From positions 2,460,746-2,524,745 of the forward strand of contig CAJINV010000011.1 in assembly GCA_905178155.1 (NCBI GenBank): a stretch of DNA of 64,000 bases, read 5' to 3'. The stretch comes from Amoebophrya sp. A120. Taxonomy: Eukaryota > Sar > Dinophyceae > Syndiniales > Amoebophryaceae. Positions 9,601 through 20,618 of this stretch are shown in pieces. Every line of letters starts with the position of its first letter. Position 1 is the first letter of the stretch. The position numbers and the translations under genes were made by a program. Below the pieces are notes generated by a model, which worked only from the letters and a program-made list of their open reading frames with translations, did not search any database and was not told the DNA's origin.

Positions 9601-12456
9601 TGTGAAGGGGCGGTATACCCAAGCGAGCGGCTACGAAATAAGCGATCATCACTCTAAGGAAATAGGACACATAACACCGACGGGAGGAGGGCTAAATGAC
9701 GGCGTTTCCTCCGCGGACACCGCTTCGAATTCCACCTCTTCAACTGCCGCGTCAACCGCTAGCAAGAAGGTATTTTCCGGTGCGGCGCGGAGCCCCGACG
9801 TCGTGTATGGCGCTCGCGGGGCTAATGCTCGCGGTGGGACAACATCAAGCAAAGAAACAAGCGTTACGCAACTCTCCTCCAAGGGAAGTGCGATAGTACA
9901 GTCCGCCGCTTTGATGTCCTCGCGGGACTTGCAGAAGTGGAAGCCGGTTATCGACCCGAAAATCCTGATCATGCTGGTGAACATGGTGGACTCCGCCGAC
10001 ATGTCTCTCATTGCCTCCTGCATGAAGGCGTTCGAGCGAGATTTCGGGTTTCGCCCGAGCGATTTGGGGATCTTGGGTCTCTGTCAGGCCGCGAGCTTTT
10101 CCTTGACCTTACCTATTTGGGGCGCGGCGTTGCCGAAGTACGGGTGTCGGACGCTGTTGTCACTCGCCTGCTGGGTCTGGATGATCACCACTTTCTTAAC
10201 GCCGATGGGACACACGCTCGGTATCTATGTAGTAATGAAGATCAACATCTGTTCTTGTTCACATGATTAATATTTTAGTGTAGAAGTTTGGACGAGGTGG
10301 TCGTTCTTTCAGTGTAGTCCTTCGATCTTGGCAGCTATAGTTTTCTGAGGAAGGGGACCCAGCTGAAAAAAAAAACAACAAAACAGCGATGCAAGCCTGC
10401 CTGCGTATCCTGAACGGCGCGGCGCTGAGCGGGGTGATGCCGGTTTCCCAAGCGGTGCTCGCCGACATTGTGGACGAAGACCAGCGGGGCCAGGCTTTTG
10501 GCTGGGTCGGCGCGTTGCACTCGGTTGCAAAAGTGATTGTCACGTACTACGTCCTGGCGATGGGGGAAAACTGGGCGCAGTGCTTCTACCTGGTTGGTTT
10601 CGCCACCTTCTTGCTAATCATCCTGCTTTACACGCAACTACCCGACTCGTACGGGAAGCAAACGCAGATGGTGGACAGTGTCACCGGGGAACCCATCAGT
10701 TTCGGCGAGCAGGCGATCCGGGCCGCGAAACGAATTTTGCAGATACCCTCCTTCATGGTTTTAGTTGCGCAGGGGGTGGTTGGCGGAACGCCCTGGCAGG
10801 CGATGTCGTTTCTGAACATGTACTGGCTGACCCTCGGGTTCTCCAACACGGAAGCGGCGACCATCGCGGCCGTGATTAATTCCGGCGGGATCCTGGGTTG
10901 CCTGTTGGGCGGCACCATGGGCGATTTTTTTGCCCGGAATGTTTCCTCTGACCGGGGGCGCGTCATGGTTGCGCAGTTGTCGGTATTATTAGGGATTCCC
11001 TGCTGGTGCGCGATGCTGAGCAGCACGCTGGTGGACGGCAGTTCTGTGTTCATGGCCTGCCTGTGTGGCTTTTCCTTCTACCTGCTCGCCACGTGGTGCA
11101 GTTTCGCCGCCAACCGGCCGATCTGCACGGAATTGGTGTCCTCCTCCGCCGACCGGGCGCAGATCGTGGGTTATTGGGAGGAAAAATCCCCCCTCCCCAT
11201 ATCGAAAAGGTATGTTTCCGAAAATTTGTGTTGCTGATTTGTGACCACAGATCAGGTTTGTCTTGTAGGAAGACAAGTGCAGAGGCATCCGCCCAATTGT
11301 GGAAGCGATTTGGCGTGCTGTTGGTCCTAGAGCAGGGTAGCCGTTTGCAATGCTGAACAACTAGACCTGAGCGCTCCAACCTAGGCTGCGGATCTGGCCG
11401 CAGTGCCTTACTGCAAGACAGGTCGGATTTGTGTACGCAAATCAGCATCAGAAATTTTCATTTTGATATCGGGAGGGGGGATTTTTCGTTTTGATATGGG
11501 CTTGTGGGTGCTCATCGAGGGCACGTTTGGTGCTTTGTTCGGTGCTATCAAGTGCAAAAATGTCTGGGTCTGGAAGGATGTAACCTGTGATGCGCATTTC
11601 AGAACACGCAAAAATCTCTCATGCATGGGTAGCAAAAGCTGCCCACTTTCTGTCACCAAAATGGGGGATTTGTCATGCGGGTTCGGCATTGCGGAAGCTT
11701 CTCGAAACCTGTGATGCTAGAGCTTCCATGCCAGACCTTCCGTGTCATGCAGAAACAGCATGACTCTTCCAGACCCAGACATTTTTACATTTGATAGGTG
11801 CGCCGGTTGTTGGGTTTGTGTCGGAGGCGTTTGGCTACCGTTTGTCGAAAGACGTCCTCTATCAAATGCAAATATGTCTGGGTCTGGCAGAATGCAGATT
11901 TCTGTCATGCTGTTTTTGCATGACACAGAAGGTCTGTCATGGATGCTCTAGCATCACAGATTTTGAGAACTTTTCGCAATTCCCAATCCGCATGACAAAT
12001 CCTCCTTTTTGGTGACAGGAAGTTGGCACCTTTTGCTGCCTATGCATGAGAGATTTGTGTGTGTTGTGAAATTAATGCGCGTCACAAATTCGCGTCCTTC
12101 CAGACCCAGACATATTTGCAATGCATATTCTTGCATCCGGCCACAGTGCGACTGCCGCGGAGACGAGCGCGTACAACCAGCAGGAAAAGAAGAACGCGGC
12201 AGCATTATCCTCCGCATTGACAGGATTAGGCGTGATCTGCTGGACCTTGTGCTTACTGATCTGGTCGGTGATGTACCTCACTTTTCCGGCGGATCGCGCG
12301 AACGCGAGGAGGCTAGAGCAGGAAGAGAGGCGGCGGCAGGAGGAGGAGCTGGGCATAGAGGGCGACGAGCTCGGGATGCCATTAGATTTCGACACCGGGA
12401 CGGGAGATGAAGACGCGCACGAAACCAGGCCTCTGGGGGCGGGGAATAGGCACTGA
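9557..12456 (+). CDS. Major facilitator superfamily (MFS) transporter
   Basis: Exons: 9557-10220, 10387-11171, 11502-11545, 11802-11859, 12133-12456; about 624 residues, all phases consistent. The first ~125 residues are Ser/Thr-rich and likely disordered and cytosolic. A first membrane segment follows (ILIMLVNMVDSADMSLIAS), then more, with the typical loop after helix 2 (ALPKYGCRTLLSLACWVW). The second half includes EGTFGALFGAPVVGFVSEAF and a last helix (LGVICWTLCLLIWSVMYL). The C-terminal tail is acidic. The intron at 10221 is GT-AG; the other three are introners, two from family A and one from family C, separated by exons of only 44 and 58 nt. Removal plus one target copy restores RAQIVGLWVLIEGTFG. 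The substrate cannot be told from the sequence. Confidence 0.88.
11172..11496 (+). mobile_element. Introner family C (only copy in the window)
   Basis: The 325-bp element starts TATTGGGAGGAAAAATCCCC and ends with an inverted counterpart containing GGGGATTTTTCGTTTTGATA. The core arm GAAAAATCCCCCCTCCC is exact on both sides. The flanks are tgggt (11167-11171) and tgggc (11497-11501), one mismatch. Excision joins IVG to LWVLIEG in the MFS gene. The interior is unlike the other families. Confidence 0.85.
11546..11796 (+). mobile_element. Introner family A, forward orientation
   Basis: The 251-bp element starts TATCAAGTGCAAAAATGTCT and ends with CATTTTTACATTTGATA. The duplication ggtgc is exact (11541-11545, 11797-11801). 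Only here does one register within the duplication allow a GT...AG reading (intron 11542-11797). Confidence 0.93.
11860..12127 (-). mobile_element. Introner family A, reverse orientation
   Basis: The 268-bp element starts TATCAAATGCAAATATGTCT; its right end has decayed to CATATTTGCAATGCATA. Flanks are tcctc (11855-11859) and ttctt (12128-12132), 3 of 5 matching. The interior is the reverse complement of the neighbouring copy at 11546. Excision joins SKDVL to ASGHSATAAET in frame. Confidence 0.88.
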
Positions 12457-12883
12457 GAATATATTCTCTGTATCTATAGCAGTTTGAAGATGCTTGGATA
12501 CTACAGTCAGAATTTTCCCAGAGCTTTCATCTCTCAAGCGTCGTTGTGTAAGTATACTCGCTTCTGAAAGAAACGGTCGTTTTCACCGATGAAGCGTGCG
12601 CTTCGTCTGTCGATGAAAATATTTCTAAGAAAAGAATAGAATTTCATATTGTTGCGCGGCCATTTTTCGCAAAAAGCTGCTCACAGCAACGGTGATATCG
12701 AAAAGCCATATGTTATATTGCTTCGCTTTGACACGACTTTTTGAAGGAAGCAGCATTGTGTTCGTTTGTCGCACGACTTTTTTTTGTTCGCTCCGGAACG
12801 ACGTTTTTGCAAGTGAGACACTTCAAATTATTGTTCCCGAAGCGGTTCCGTTTTGACTTTTTCTCTATCGAGATCACGTGATC
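12457..12883. other. Intergenic spacer between the MFS and STELLO-like genes
   Basis: About 430 bp containing the 3' flank of the transporter and the putative promoter of the next gene. No motif stands out; a T-run lies at 12778-12785. Confidence 0.4.
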
Positions 12884-14980
12884 ATGCGCCGGAGCGGAGC
12901 TGGTGCTCCCAGGAGATCTTTCAACTCGGCAACGAGGCTCCTGCTGTCGCATTTGGCAGGAGCACTGCTCCGCGCGGCCTTATTTCCCAGTCCGATTTTC
13001 TTTTCCCTCTCCGCCACTGCCGTCCCAGTTCATCCGCCCACCGGCGCGAGCGACACACAGCACTCCGGCGCGACGAGCTCCACCAGTATTCATGTTATCG
13101 ATCTTAAGGGCGTTTCCGGGAAAAGGTTTTCCGGCGACCGAATCCGGACGAGCAACGTGCCTTTGAATTTTCAGGGCGTCCGGCAATCCGACCTGCGGCA
13201 CGAGCGCGAACACAAGAATTGCGCCAAATGGATCGTGGTCACGAGCATTTTCCCGCCCTCCGACGCGGTGCGAAAGCTGGGCGAGATGACGAAGAAGGGC
13301 TGGTGCTTCGTCGTTGTTGCGGACCAGAACGGGCCAAAAGATTACGACGACGTGGAAGGGGTTGTTTATCTCACCGTGGAGCAGCAGAAGCGATTGCACT
13401 ACCACATTATCGACATCCTCCCATGGCGCCACTTCGGGCGGAAAAACATCGGTTTCCTGTACGCGATCGAGCACGGTGCGCAAGTGATCTACGACACGGA
13501 CGATGATAACAGGATAAAGGAACTAGACATACCCATCTGGGGATCTTCATCTTCGGCAGGGGCTTCGACTGTTGCAACATCACAAACACCAACTACAGAA
13601 TCCTCCTCTAGTACTTTGGGCGCCAAAGAGTACGTCCCGTTGATGACGTACACGCCGGACCCCGCGTCTCGCCGGGGGAATTCCGCGGAGGAGTACTACA
13701 CCAACGTGATTGAAACCTTCCAAAAGACCGGCGGTGCCGCGGGGAGGGTCGTAAACACGTACTTGGACTTCCAGCCGAGCTGCGGTTTAAGGATTTGGCC
13801 GCGCGGATACCCGCTGGACCACATCAACGACGTGCACGATTCGATTCTGATCCCGTATAATTCATCCATGAGCTCGACAAGTAGCTCTTCTCCTGGTCCG
13901 CAAGCTACTCGTGCCGCCGGTAGTACAGCTACAAGAAACAAACCCCCTGCCGTCCAACAGTTCCTCGCGGACGAGGACCCGGATGTGGATGCCATATACC
14001 GGCTGACGGGAAAACTCCCGTGCCGGTTCGAGGAGAAAAATAAGGGGATCGTCGTCCCGAAGGGCAAGTTCACACCCTACAACGCGCAGTGTGTGGTAAA
14101 TCTGCAACCCGCGTTCTGGGCGTTGCTGTTACCGGTGACGTATGCATTGCAAAAATATCGCACTAGTGTGAACTGCATTACAAATTCATGACAGATGGAT
14201 ATGCAATTTGTCATGCGGTTTTACCTTGGAATGGAGATTTGTCATGCATGATTGCGATTACTACGAGTACGAGCACGATACTTTTGCAATGCATATCACG
14301 GTGAACGGTCGCGTGTCCGATATTTGGCGGAGCTACATCGCGCAGAAATTGCTCTGGGATATCGACGAGGTATCTATCAAATGAGAGACAATTTCATCCT
14401 CAAGAACATTGATTTGTCATGCTGGCTGCCCGAAGTATCAACGACAACGACTCTTAGTCGTCCGCATGCAATACAAATCCCGTAAAAAAAAACAGCACGT
14501 CGCGTTCATGCCCGCCCATGTCGTCCACGACCGGGTCTTCCACGATTACCTGAAGGATTTCCAATCCGAATCGGATCTCTACCTCAAATCCGCCGCGCTA
14601 GTGAAATATGCATTGCAAAAGTATCGTACTAGTATAAATTGCATTGCAAATTTTGGCAAGAAGAGAAGTGGAATTTGTAATGCTGTTTTACCTTAGGAAG
14701 AGGATTTGTCATGCATATTAGCAATTAGTGCGAGTGCGATACTTTTGCACAGGATATGAAATTCCTGTCCCAGTGGACGAGCGCCGCGCCGACGCTCGTG
14801 GAACGGATAGAGCAGCTGTGGTCGGAGTTGTACGAGCGAGGTTTCATCGAAGTTACCGATTTAAAACTGGCCCAGGCGTGGATCCGGGATTTGCTCGCGC
14901 TGGGGTACCGTTTTCCGGATTTACAAATCCCGAAGATCCTGTCGCGCGAACACCTCGCGGCGCACCATGCGGAATTGTAG
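12884..14980 (+). CDS. STELLO/DUF288-like glycosyltransferase, Golgi type
   Basis: Exons 12884-14140, 14301-14369, 14496-14606 and 14762-14980 give about 551 residues. A basic N-terminus is followed by a hydrophobic stretch (LLLSHLAGALLRAALFPSPI) that fits a signal anchor. The domain then opens with KWIVVTSIFPPSDAVRKLGE and WCFVVVADQNGP, and carries an acidic DXD-like motif YDTDDDN near residue 205. The late segment VSDIWRSYIAQKLLWDIDE followed by HVAFMPAHVVHDR matches my memory of DUF288 proteins such as plant STELLO. Ser-rich inserts break up the domain. The 14370-14495 intron is GT-AG; the other two are family B introners. The acceptor substrate is unknown. Confidence 0.78.
14141..14295 (+). 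mobile_element. Introner family B in the STELLO-like gene
   Basis: The 155-bp element starts TATGCATTGCAAAAATATCG and ends CGATACTTTTGCAATGCATA. Flanks are tgacg (14136-14140) and tcacg (14296-14300), one mismatch. Excision joins LLPVT to VNGRVSD. The interior has two GTCATGC boxes. Confidence 0.93.
14607..14756 (+). mobile_element. Introner family B, second copy in the STELLO-like gene
   Basis: The 150-bp element starts TATGCATTGCAAAAGTATCG and ends GATACTTTTGCACAGGATA. The duplication tgaaa is exact (14602-14606, 14757-14761). Excision joins SAALVK to FLSQWTS. It has the same orientation as the copy at 14141. Confidence 0.94.
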
Positions 14981-15726
14981 AGTGCTTTTTGTGTAGGTGT
15001 AGCTGAATGGTGAAGACAAATGTGACCATTCCGGCGCATTGCGATTGTGAAGTACGTATCAAAGAAGTTCTTGAAGTTCTTGTTATTTCTGAGATGGACA
15101 TAGGCACGATCTGAACCTTGTTAAGCGCGGGGAGACGCTATTGAACTATTCAGGGTTGACGTAGAATACGCAAGTTTTAGAAAAGGCTCATCCCCATTGC
15201 TGATGAAAATTGTACGATCATGTTCATCCCGAAAAGTCGAAATGCCGCAACGGTCATCGTGGCCGCGCGTCTTCTCAGGATCAAGATTCACGACAGCTAC
15301 GCCACAACACACAAGTGAGCCGCGCTCTGAAATATATAACAAGTGACACAAAGAACAAATGCACGAGCACGTCGTGGCCGCAACGATCAGGTGATTCAAC
15401 GAAGAGGCTGAAAATGAAATGCAAGTGGATACGAAATGATTGCATAGTTCCCCCGATGAACAATTCGAATCTCTTGCTGGATTGGTCTCTTCACCGCAAA
15501 AGGATTGCAGACAGGTGGATCGTTGAACTAAGAGGTGGAAATAGTGGATATTTTTTCTATGGTGGTCTTCATCCGTGGAGACAAGATGGCCAAGGCTTTT
15601 TCTCTGACTGTAACGCATAAACGCGCCGCGATTTCTTATCTAGAAAGACATTCACATTCATTGACGCGTTAGATTATTTTCGTTTCTGCGATAGCCACAC
15701 AAATCCGTTCGAATTCGTCCCACAAC
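14981..15726. other. Intergenic spacer, nothing recognised
   Basis: Frames of 136 codons (+) and 165 codons (-) overlap here with no motif and no supporting splice structure. I treat both as chance. The last ~100 bp should hold the DPH2 promoter and leader. Confidence 0.45.
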
Positions 15727-18051
15727 ATGTCGCAGCTGTTCCGCCCCTCTGCTCACGATGAAGTCCAAACGGCAGAGAGTTTCGACCTCTCGGCGGTCGC
15801 CGATGCCATCTGCAAGGAGATCTGTACCTTGCGAGACACTTCTCAACACGCGGGTCGTCCGCAGCGACGGTGGCGCATTGGGCTTCAGTTCCCGACGAGA
15901 AAAGGCTCAGTCACCGTGCACCGAGTTTTGATGGACTACATTCTGAATTGCCAGGCAGAAGATGATGAACATGCACAAGAGAGGCAGAGTAGAGATCGTC
16001 TCAGCACGTCCAGCGCAAGAGCACCAGGAGCTCCATCCACAAGAACAGCGTCTTCGTCGAGCCGTTCCCGTTCCACCCCGGAGCATGAGCAAAAACCCTC
16101 TTGTTCACGACAAATAAACAGCAAAGTCACCGAGCATGATTTCCAGCTCTGCATCCTGGGCGACAGTGACTACGGCGCCTGCTGCGTCGACGAGGTCAGC
16201 GCGAAGCATTACAACTGTGATCGAATTGTGCACTTTGGGAAAACATGTCTGAGCCTACCCCAGAGCATTCCGACATTATTTGTCCCAAGAACAACGGGGC
16301 TGAAGCTGAACCGACGGACCGAACCTGCTTTGCTGGAAAGACTGAGGGAACTGCGAGACACACTGAGGGATAGTGTTGAAGGAGGAGCTGCAGTAGACGC
16401 AGACGACGCGGATGCCCCAGATGCTCGTGAAGGTCCAGATGAACTTCACACCAGCTATCGCAAATCGAAACTCGTGCTCGTCTATGACGCTGGGTTTGAG
16501 GAAGAGGACCTGTGCAAGGCACTCCAACCCGATGTGGTCTTCTCCCTCCCTGAGGAAGTCCGAAGTTGGCGGTTTGTGTTGGCGAAAGGCAGTAGGGGGA
16601 CAAGTAGGACGCACCATGGCTTGTACCAGTACAAGGGCCAGTGTGATGAAAAAGAAAATGCTGCTTTTGCTTCTCATCGAGCAGTATCAGGTGGTGAAGC
16701 AACTTTCGGAGCGTCAACTTGCGGCTGTGGTCCGCACGACGGTAGCGACAGGCAGGCGAGCTACACCGGTTCTTCGATTTCTTGTGCGACTGATTCATCT
16801 TCCATGTGGTCACCTGCTGTCTACACGAGGGCGTTGCAAGCGCACGCCACCGGTTTGACCCCACTATGGTCCCGCTGGTTTATCCCGGATAATTCCCCGC
16901 TCGTCTGCGGACGCGTGTTGCAACGGAACCAGGTCGTTGTTGAGAGAGGATTTTCAACTTCTGAGAAAGAAGCCCAATCGCATCCAGATCTTCGACTACA
17001 GGCGTCGATTAAGCGGGGCTCTAATTATTTCCACTACGTCTACGTGGGGAACAGCCAAAGCCAGCTGGACGCGTTGGTTATGCGCTTCGGCTGCGTGCAC
17101 CACGTGAAACTTCTGCAGGCTGTGGACAACAAGCAGCAAGCAACAGTTGAGCAAGTTTTTTCTACCAATTTGATGCAAAAACGCTACAACGTCGGAGTGC
17201 AGGCGATCCGGAACGCCCGGCGTGTTGGGTTACTGTTCGCCACCGCGGATCGCCCATTCTTACAGACATTGGTTCTACATTTAGAGCACCACTTGCACCT
17301 CGCGCAAAAAGCCACCTACCGGGTTTCTATCGGAAAACTGGATGTGGCGAAGCTGTGCAACTTAGAAGAGGTCGATTGCTGGATCGTCCTTGCGTGTCCG
17401 GAGCGGTGCGGCCAGATCCTGGCGAAACAGCAGGAATTTCCGAAGCCCTTCGTCACCCCCTACGAGGCCCAGATCGCGCTCGACCTGCGATCTTGGGAGG
17501 GCGAGTTGGGGTATGTGACGGACCCCAGCGAGTTGGGGGCGGAATTGGATCGGGTTTTTAAAGAATCGGGCGCGAGTGGTGGCCCCGCGAATACGGGTGT
17601 TTTTGGTAGCGACAACGACGGTTCAGCGTCCGAGTACGAGGAAGAGACCGAGGACTTTCCGGAGATGGAGCGAGAAGACATGTCAGCTGTCACAGGCAAT
17701 GACCCCAGAACAACAAGCACGGTGGTAAACGATCATCAGAATTTGAAGACGAACTACGATAGTACAGATGAGAATCGGCCCCCCGGATCGCCAGCAAACA
17801 CTAGAAAACCTCCAAAGTGGAACTCGACCTTGCCGCAAAGTGGAAGAAAAAAACAGGAGGACACAGCATTACGTCGGAGAAAACGAAACTATCATCAAAA
17901 GATGTTGACCACCGGTAACGAGGCGCAGGATGCGCTCTTGTTCGAAAATTCCCGGCGCGCATGGCAGGGCTATGTCGACACACCAGCCGCGCCAGCGGTG
18001 CTCACGAAAGGAATGACTGGGATTGCGTCGAAGTACGAAGGGGAGGAATAA
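15727..18051 (+). CDS. DPH2: Diphthamide biosynthesis protein 2 (DPH2)
   Basis: A single exon of 774 codons. DPH2 works with DPH1 in the radical-SAM-type enzyme that transfers the 3-amino-3-carboxypropyl group to a His of elongation factor 2. The hallmark segment is LGDSDYGACCVDEVSA near residue 142, followed by HFGKTCLSLPQSIPTLFV. The C-terminal domain has YVGNSQSQLDALVMRFG and VLACPERCGQ near residue 555, then FVTPYEAQIAL. Cys in YGACC and ACPERCG are candidates for the iron-sulfur ligands. Ser/Arg-rich and acidic inserts (about residues 85-130 and 615-680) make it longer than the usual 450-550 residues. The start is the first ATG; the gene carries no intron or introner. Confidence 0.92.
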   Translation: MSQLFRPSAHDEVQTAESFDLSAVADAICKEICTLRDTSQHAGRPQRRWRIGLQFPTRKGSVTVHRVLMDYILNCQAEDDEHAQERQSRDRLSTSSARAPGAPSTRTASSSSRSRSTPEHEQKPSCSRQINSKVTEHDFQLCILGDSDYGACCVDEVSAKHYNCDRIVHFGKTCLSLPQSIPTLFVPRTTGLKLNRRTEPALLERLRELRDTLRDSVEGGAAVDADDADAPDAREGPDELHTSYRKSKLVLVYDAGFEEEDLCKALQPDVVFSLPEEVRSWRFVLAKGSRGTSRTHHGLYQYKGQCDEKENAAFASHRAVSGGEATFGASTCGCGPHDGSDRQASYTGSSISCATDSSSMWSPAVYTRALQAHATGLTPLWSRWFIPDNSPLVCGRVLQRNQVVVERGFSTSEKEAQSHPDLRLQASIKRGSNYFHYVYVGNSQSQLDALVMRFGCVHHVKLLQAVDNKQQATVEQVFSTNLMQKRYNVGVQAIRNARRVGLLFATADRPFLQTLVLHLEHHLHLAQKATYRVSIGKLDVAKLCNLEEVDCWIVLACPERCGQILAKQQEFPKPFVTPYEAQIALDLRSWEGELGYVTDPSELGAELDRVFKESGASGGPANTGVFGSDNDGSASEYEEETEDFPEMEREDMSAVTGNDPRTTSTVVNDHQNLKTNYDSTDENRPPGSPANTRKPPKWNSTLPQSGRKKQEDTALRRRKRNYHQKMLTTGNEAQDALLFENSRRAWQGYVDTPAAPAVLTKGMTGIASKYEGEE

Positions 18052-18796
18052 GTAGTTGTAATTACGAGCTGAAGTACTATAGTTTTTCCAGCTTATTTGC
18101 GATTATGGTCCTTCTCATAAAAGGAAAAGCTTGTCGACTTCTCTGATGATTTCTGCAACATAACCCGCGAATATCTTTCGAACTTGAAGTAGCGACATGG
18201 CATGTACATGAAAAATAAAAAGGTTCTGAAAAATGAAATGCGACAATGTATTGCAGGCTGTAGGATTCTACATCTACCTTGCATGAGATTCATAGCGACG
18301 ATGAGGTTTCTTGCTGTACTTACATAGGCTTCAGCTCTTCCTGATACATTCATGATCTTGCTGAGTTTTTCTGTTCCACTGTAGCCATGAGTATCTTTGT
18401 GAGGGCTGAAGCTCAAGAGTGACCACGGAGAGGCTCTCCTGTTAATGTTCTAGCAGATGTTTTGTTTTGTTGGTTGTTCGTCATTGTTTTCAGCGTCAAC
18501 GGTGTGGTTGGAAGTTACTGCCGCTTCATTACCCTTAATCTCGTCTACGTTTTGCGTAGACAGGCAGGAGAATGAAAATGCCAAAGGCAAAGCAGAGCCC
18601 TCTCATCTGCACCCGCGGCGGTGATCTTGTTCTCCCGACCGCTGGCGCACGGCTACGACGTATGCTGAGAGAAGTCTGTCCCAGGAACGAGTAGAATGCA
18701 CGAAGCTTACTAGACGTAAATCGCTGGCCTCTTTGGCTTTGTACGCTTTGGCAAGAAACCAAATGTGAATATTAGACAAAAAGCTGATAATCCAAG
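18052..18796. other. Intergenic spacer, nothing recognised
   Basis: AT-leaning sequence with no frame above about 107 codons and no motif. The final part likely holds the promoter of the gene at 18797. Confidence 0.45.
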
Positions 18797-19903
18797 ATGA
18801 CCGACCCCATGATGCGTAGTTCCAAGCAAAGCAACTCCGGCGCTGGAGGTGAGATCCCGACCGGACCGGAGAAGCTAGATCACGTTTTCGGGAGCAGTCA
18901 GGGAGATCACCTTACTTCGTCTGTTGCCAGCACGAGGAATAGTAGTTCTGCCGGTTCGGCTTCGTCCTCCTCGTCTTCAACCTCTAATGCGACGACAATT
19001 TCGGCTTCGAGCGCCACGAAAAACTACTATGTCGGGAAACACGGCAGCAACAGCAAGCCCCCAGCCACTCTTGTTCCCCGTCTGCAACTGGGGAGTAAGC
19101 TGCCACTTTCCGCGCAGAAGCCGCACTTTCGTGGCGGGGATGGATCCTCCGTTAGCGCTAGTCGCACCGTTGCGAAGAAAAAGGGCAGCTATCAAGACGC
19201 AACCCCAGCGACAATCTTCGACGAGGATGAACAAATAGATGAAGTCCAAGTTCATGTTGGACCACACGCAGGCGCAAAGGAACAGCTGCAAGAGGAAACC
19301 CACGCAACCTTCCACGGAGCAAGCGGTTCGGACGTCGCCACCGAATTCGACTTGGAAGAGGACGAAATGGCAATGACCAGAGAAGAACTCGCCCGGGACC
19401 TGGGCTTCTCCCCCCGAGCGATTTTCAGCGACTACCGCGAAGAACCGAGCGAAACGAGCAGCTATCACGATCGTACCGAGACGAGAAGTGGTCGTGGTCC
19501 GCCCGTAAGTGCGGGCAAGACGAAATTATCGTCGACGTCAACAAGAACTGGTTCTGGTAGAGGTGCTCGAGGTATATCAAGTAGAATGGCGGCGGGTGAT
19601 TTCTGGAACACGAATCCTGATGTTGTTTTCGAGCAAGCAGATGGCGTTGCAACCGAACTGCAGGACCACCAGCGATTGTACGACGACGAGAAGCAGGAGG
19701 AGACCACCGAGCTACGGATCCGATACGTGGCGTTTTTCGTTCTTCTGCGCGTCGTCCTGTTTATCTTTCTGGAGCACGGCGGTGGTTCTCGGGCGGGGTT
19801 TCGGTGGGCACCGGACAGCGTACAGTTTTTGAAGAGCAGGAGGAGTAGAGCTGTGGGAAATGGAGGAGAAAAGCCTTTGGTTGACCATGGGGGTGCCAGT
19901 TGA
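18797..19903 (+). CDS. Unknown Ser-rich protein with a possible membrane segment
   Basis: A 368-codon frame from the first ATG. The first ~120 residues are Ser/Gly/Asn-rich. The middle is acidic (DVATEFDLEEDEMAMTREEL) and then Arg/Ser/Gly-rich. A hydrophobic run (YVAFFVLLRVVLFIFLEHG) lies about 50 residues from the C-terminus. I do not recognise a family. The sharp change from hydrophobic run to stop could mean that the last coding part is really an intron read-through, with further exons missed. Confidence 0.55.
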   Translation: MTDPMMRSSKQSNSGAGGEIPTGPEKLDHVFGSSQGDHLTSSVASTRNSSSAGSASSSSSSTSNATTISASSATKNYYVGKHGSNSKPPATLVPRLQLGSKLPLSAQKPHFRGGDGSSVSASRTVAKKKGSYQDATPATIFDEDEQIDEVQVHVGPHAGAKEQLQEETHATFHGASGSDVATEFDLEEDEMAMTREELARDLGFSPRAIFSDYREEPSETSSYHDRTETRSGRGPPVSAGKTKLSSTSTRTGSGRGARGISSRMAAGDFWNTNPDVVFEQADGVATELQDHQRLYDDEKQEETTELRIRYVAFFVLLRVVLFIFLEHGGGSRAGFRWAPDSVQFLKSRRSRAVGNGGEKPLVDHGGAS

Positions 19904-20618
19904 CGAAATGGAATTGATAGTCTCTGACTTTTCTCCTGGTGCAAAGCATCAGACGTATCATTGGAAAATGTAAACAAGGCATCGTTTGTTCCCTCTGCTG
20001 CAGCGAAAGCGATCATTTTTTCACATCTGTGCGTTGAGCTGTTCTCGAGAACCCTGCAGTGGCAGGTCGAGGTAGACATTGTTGATCTGCGACACCTGCT
20101 ATCCTGATCTTCAGAGCTGATCATTCATATGCGATCGTGAACAGAATGACAAGTTTTTCTTTTTCCAGAGTTGTCAAGTTTTTCTTTTTCCAGTTGCTGT
20201 TTCTTAGAAAGCACTTTGAAGCTGATGAAGCGTCCGCGATTTTCATTGCTATGTTGGTCTCGGACGCAGCTTTACTTTGTCTGATCGATCCGCGCACTTA
20301 TTAGTCTCGCAAATCAATCTGTGTCTGTGCCTCGGAGGCTGCACGAGCAGAAAATACGTGGTAGCGCTTTTTGGTTATGCATCTGGATTTGAAAAAAAAG
20401 CACAATGTTGCGGTGCCTTTCGCTACAAGACAAAATCAATCCATTAACTTGTCGAAATTATAACCTCAGTACAGGTTTGTAGAGCAGACAGAATAAAAAT
20501 TATGCTCGAATGAAAGGAAAAGGAGTTGAGTAGGAGGCCCTTCTTTTTGAATTTAAGTACTTTACTTTGCTTTTCTTTCTTGGTTCTTCGTAGCAATTCA
20601 ATTACAGCTAGGAACAAA
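19904..20618. other. Intergenic spacer with a short tandem repeat
   Basis: AAGTTTTTCTTTTTCCAG occurs twice, starting near 20151 and 20177. Otherwise I see nothing; the sequence is AT-leaning and stop-rich. Confidence 0.45.

Noticed and set aside
14370-14495. Considered as a further introner because it contains TATCAAATGA and TTTGTCATGC
   Set aside because: It has GT...AG ends, no inverted arms and no flanking duplication, and the frame fits a normal intron.
15121-15620. Overlapping frames of 136 (+) and 165 (-) codons
   Set aside because: Neither has a motif or splice context; composition fits intergenic DNA.
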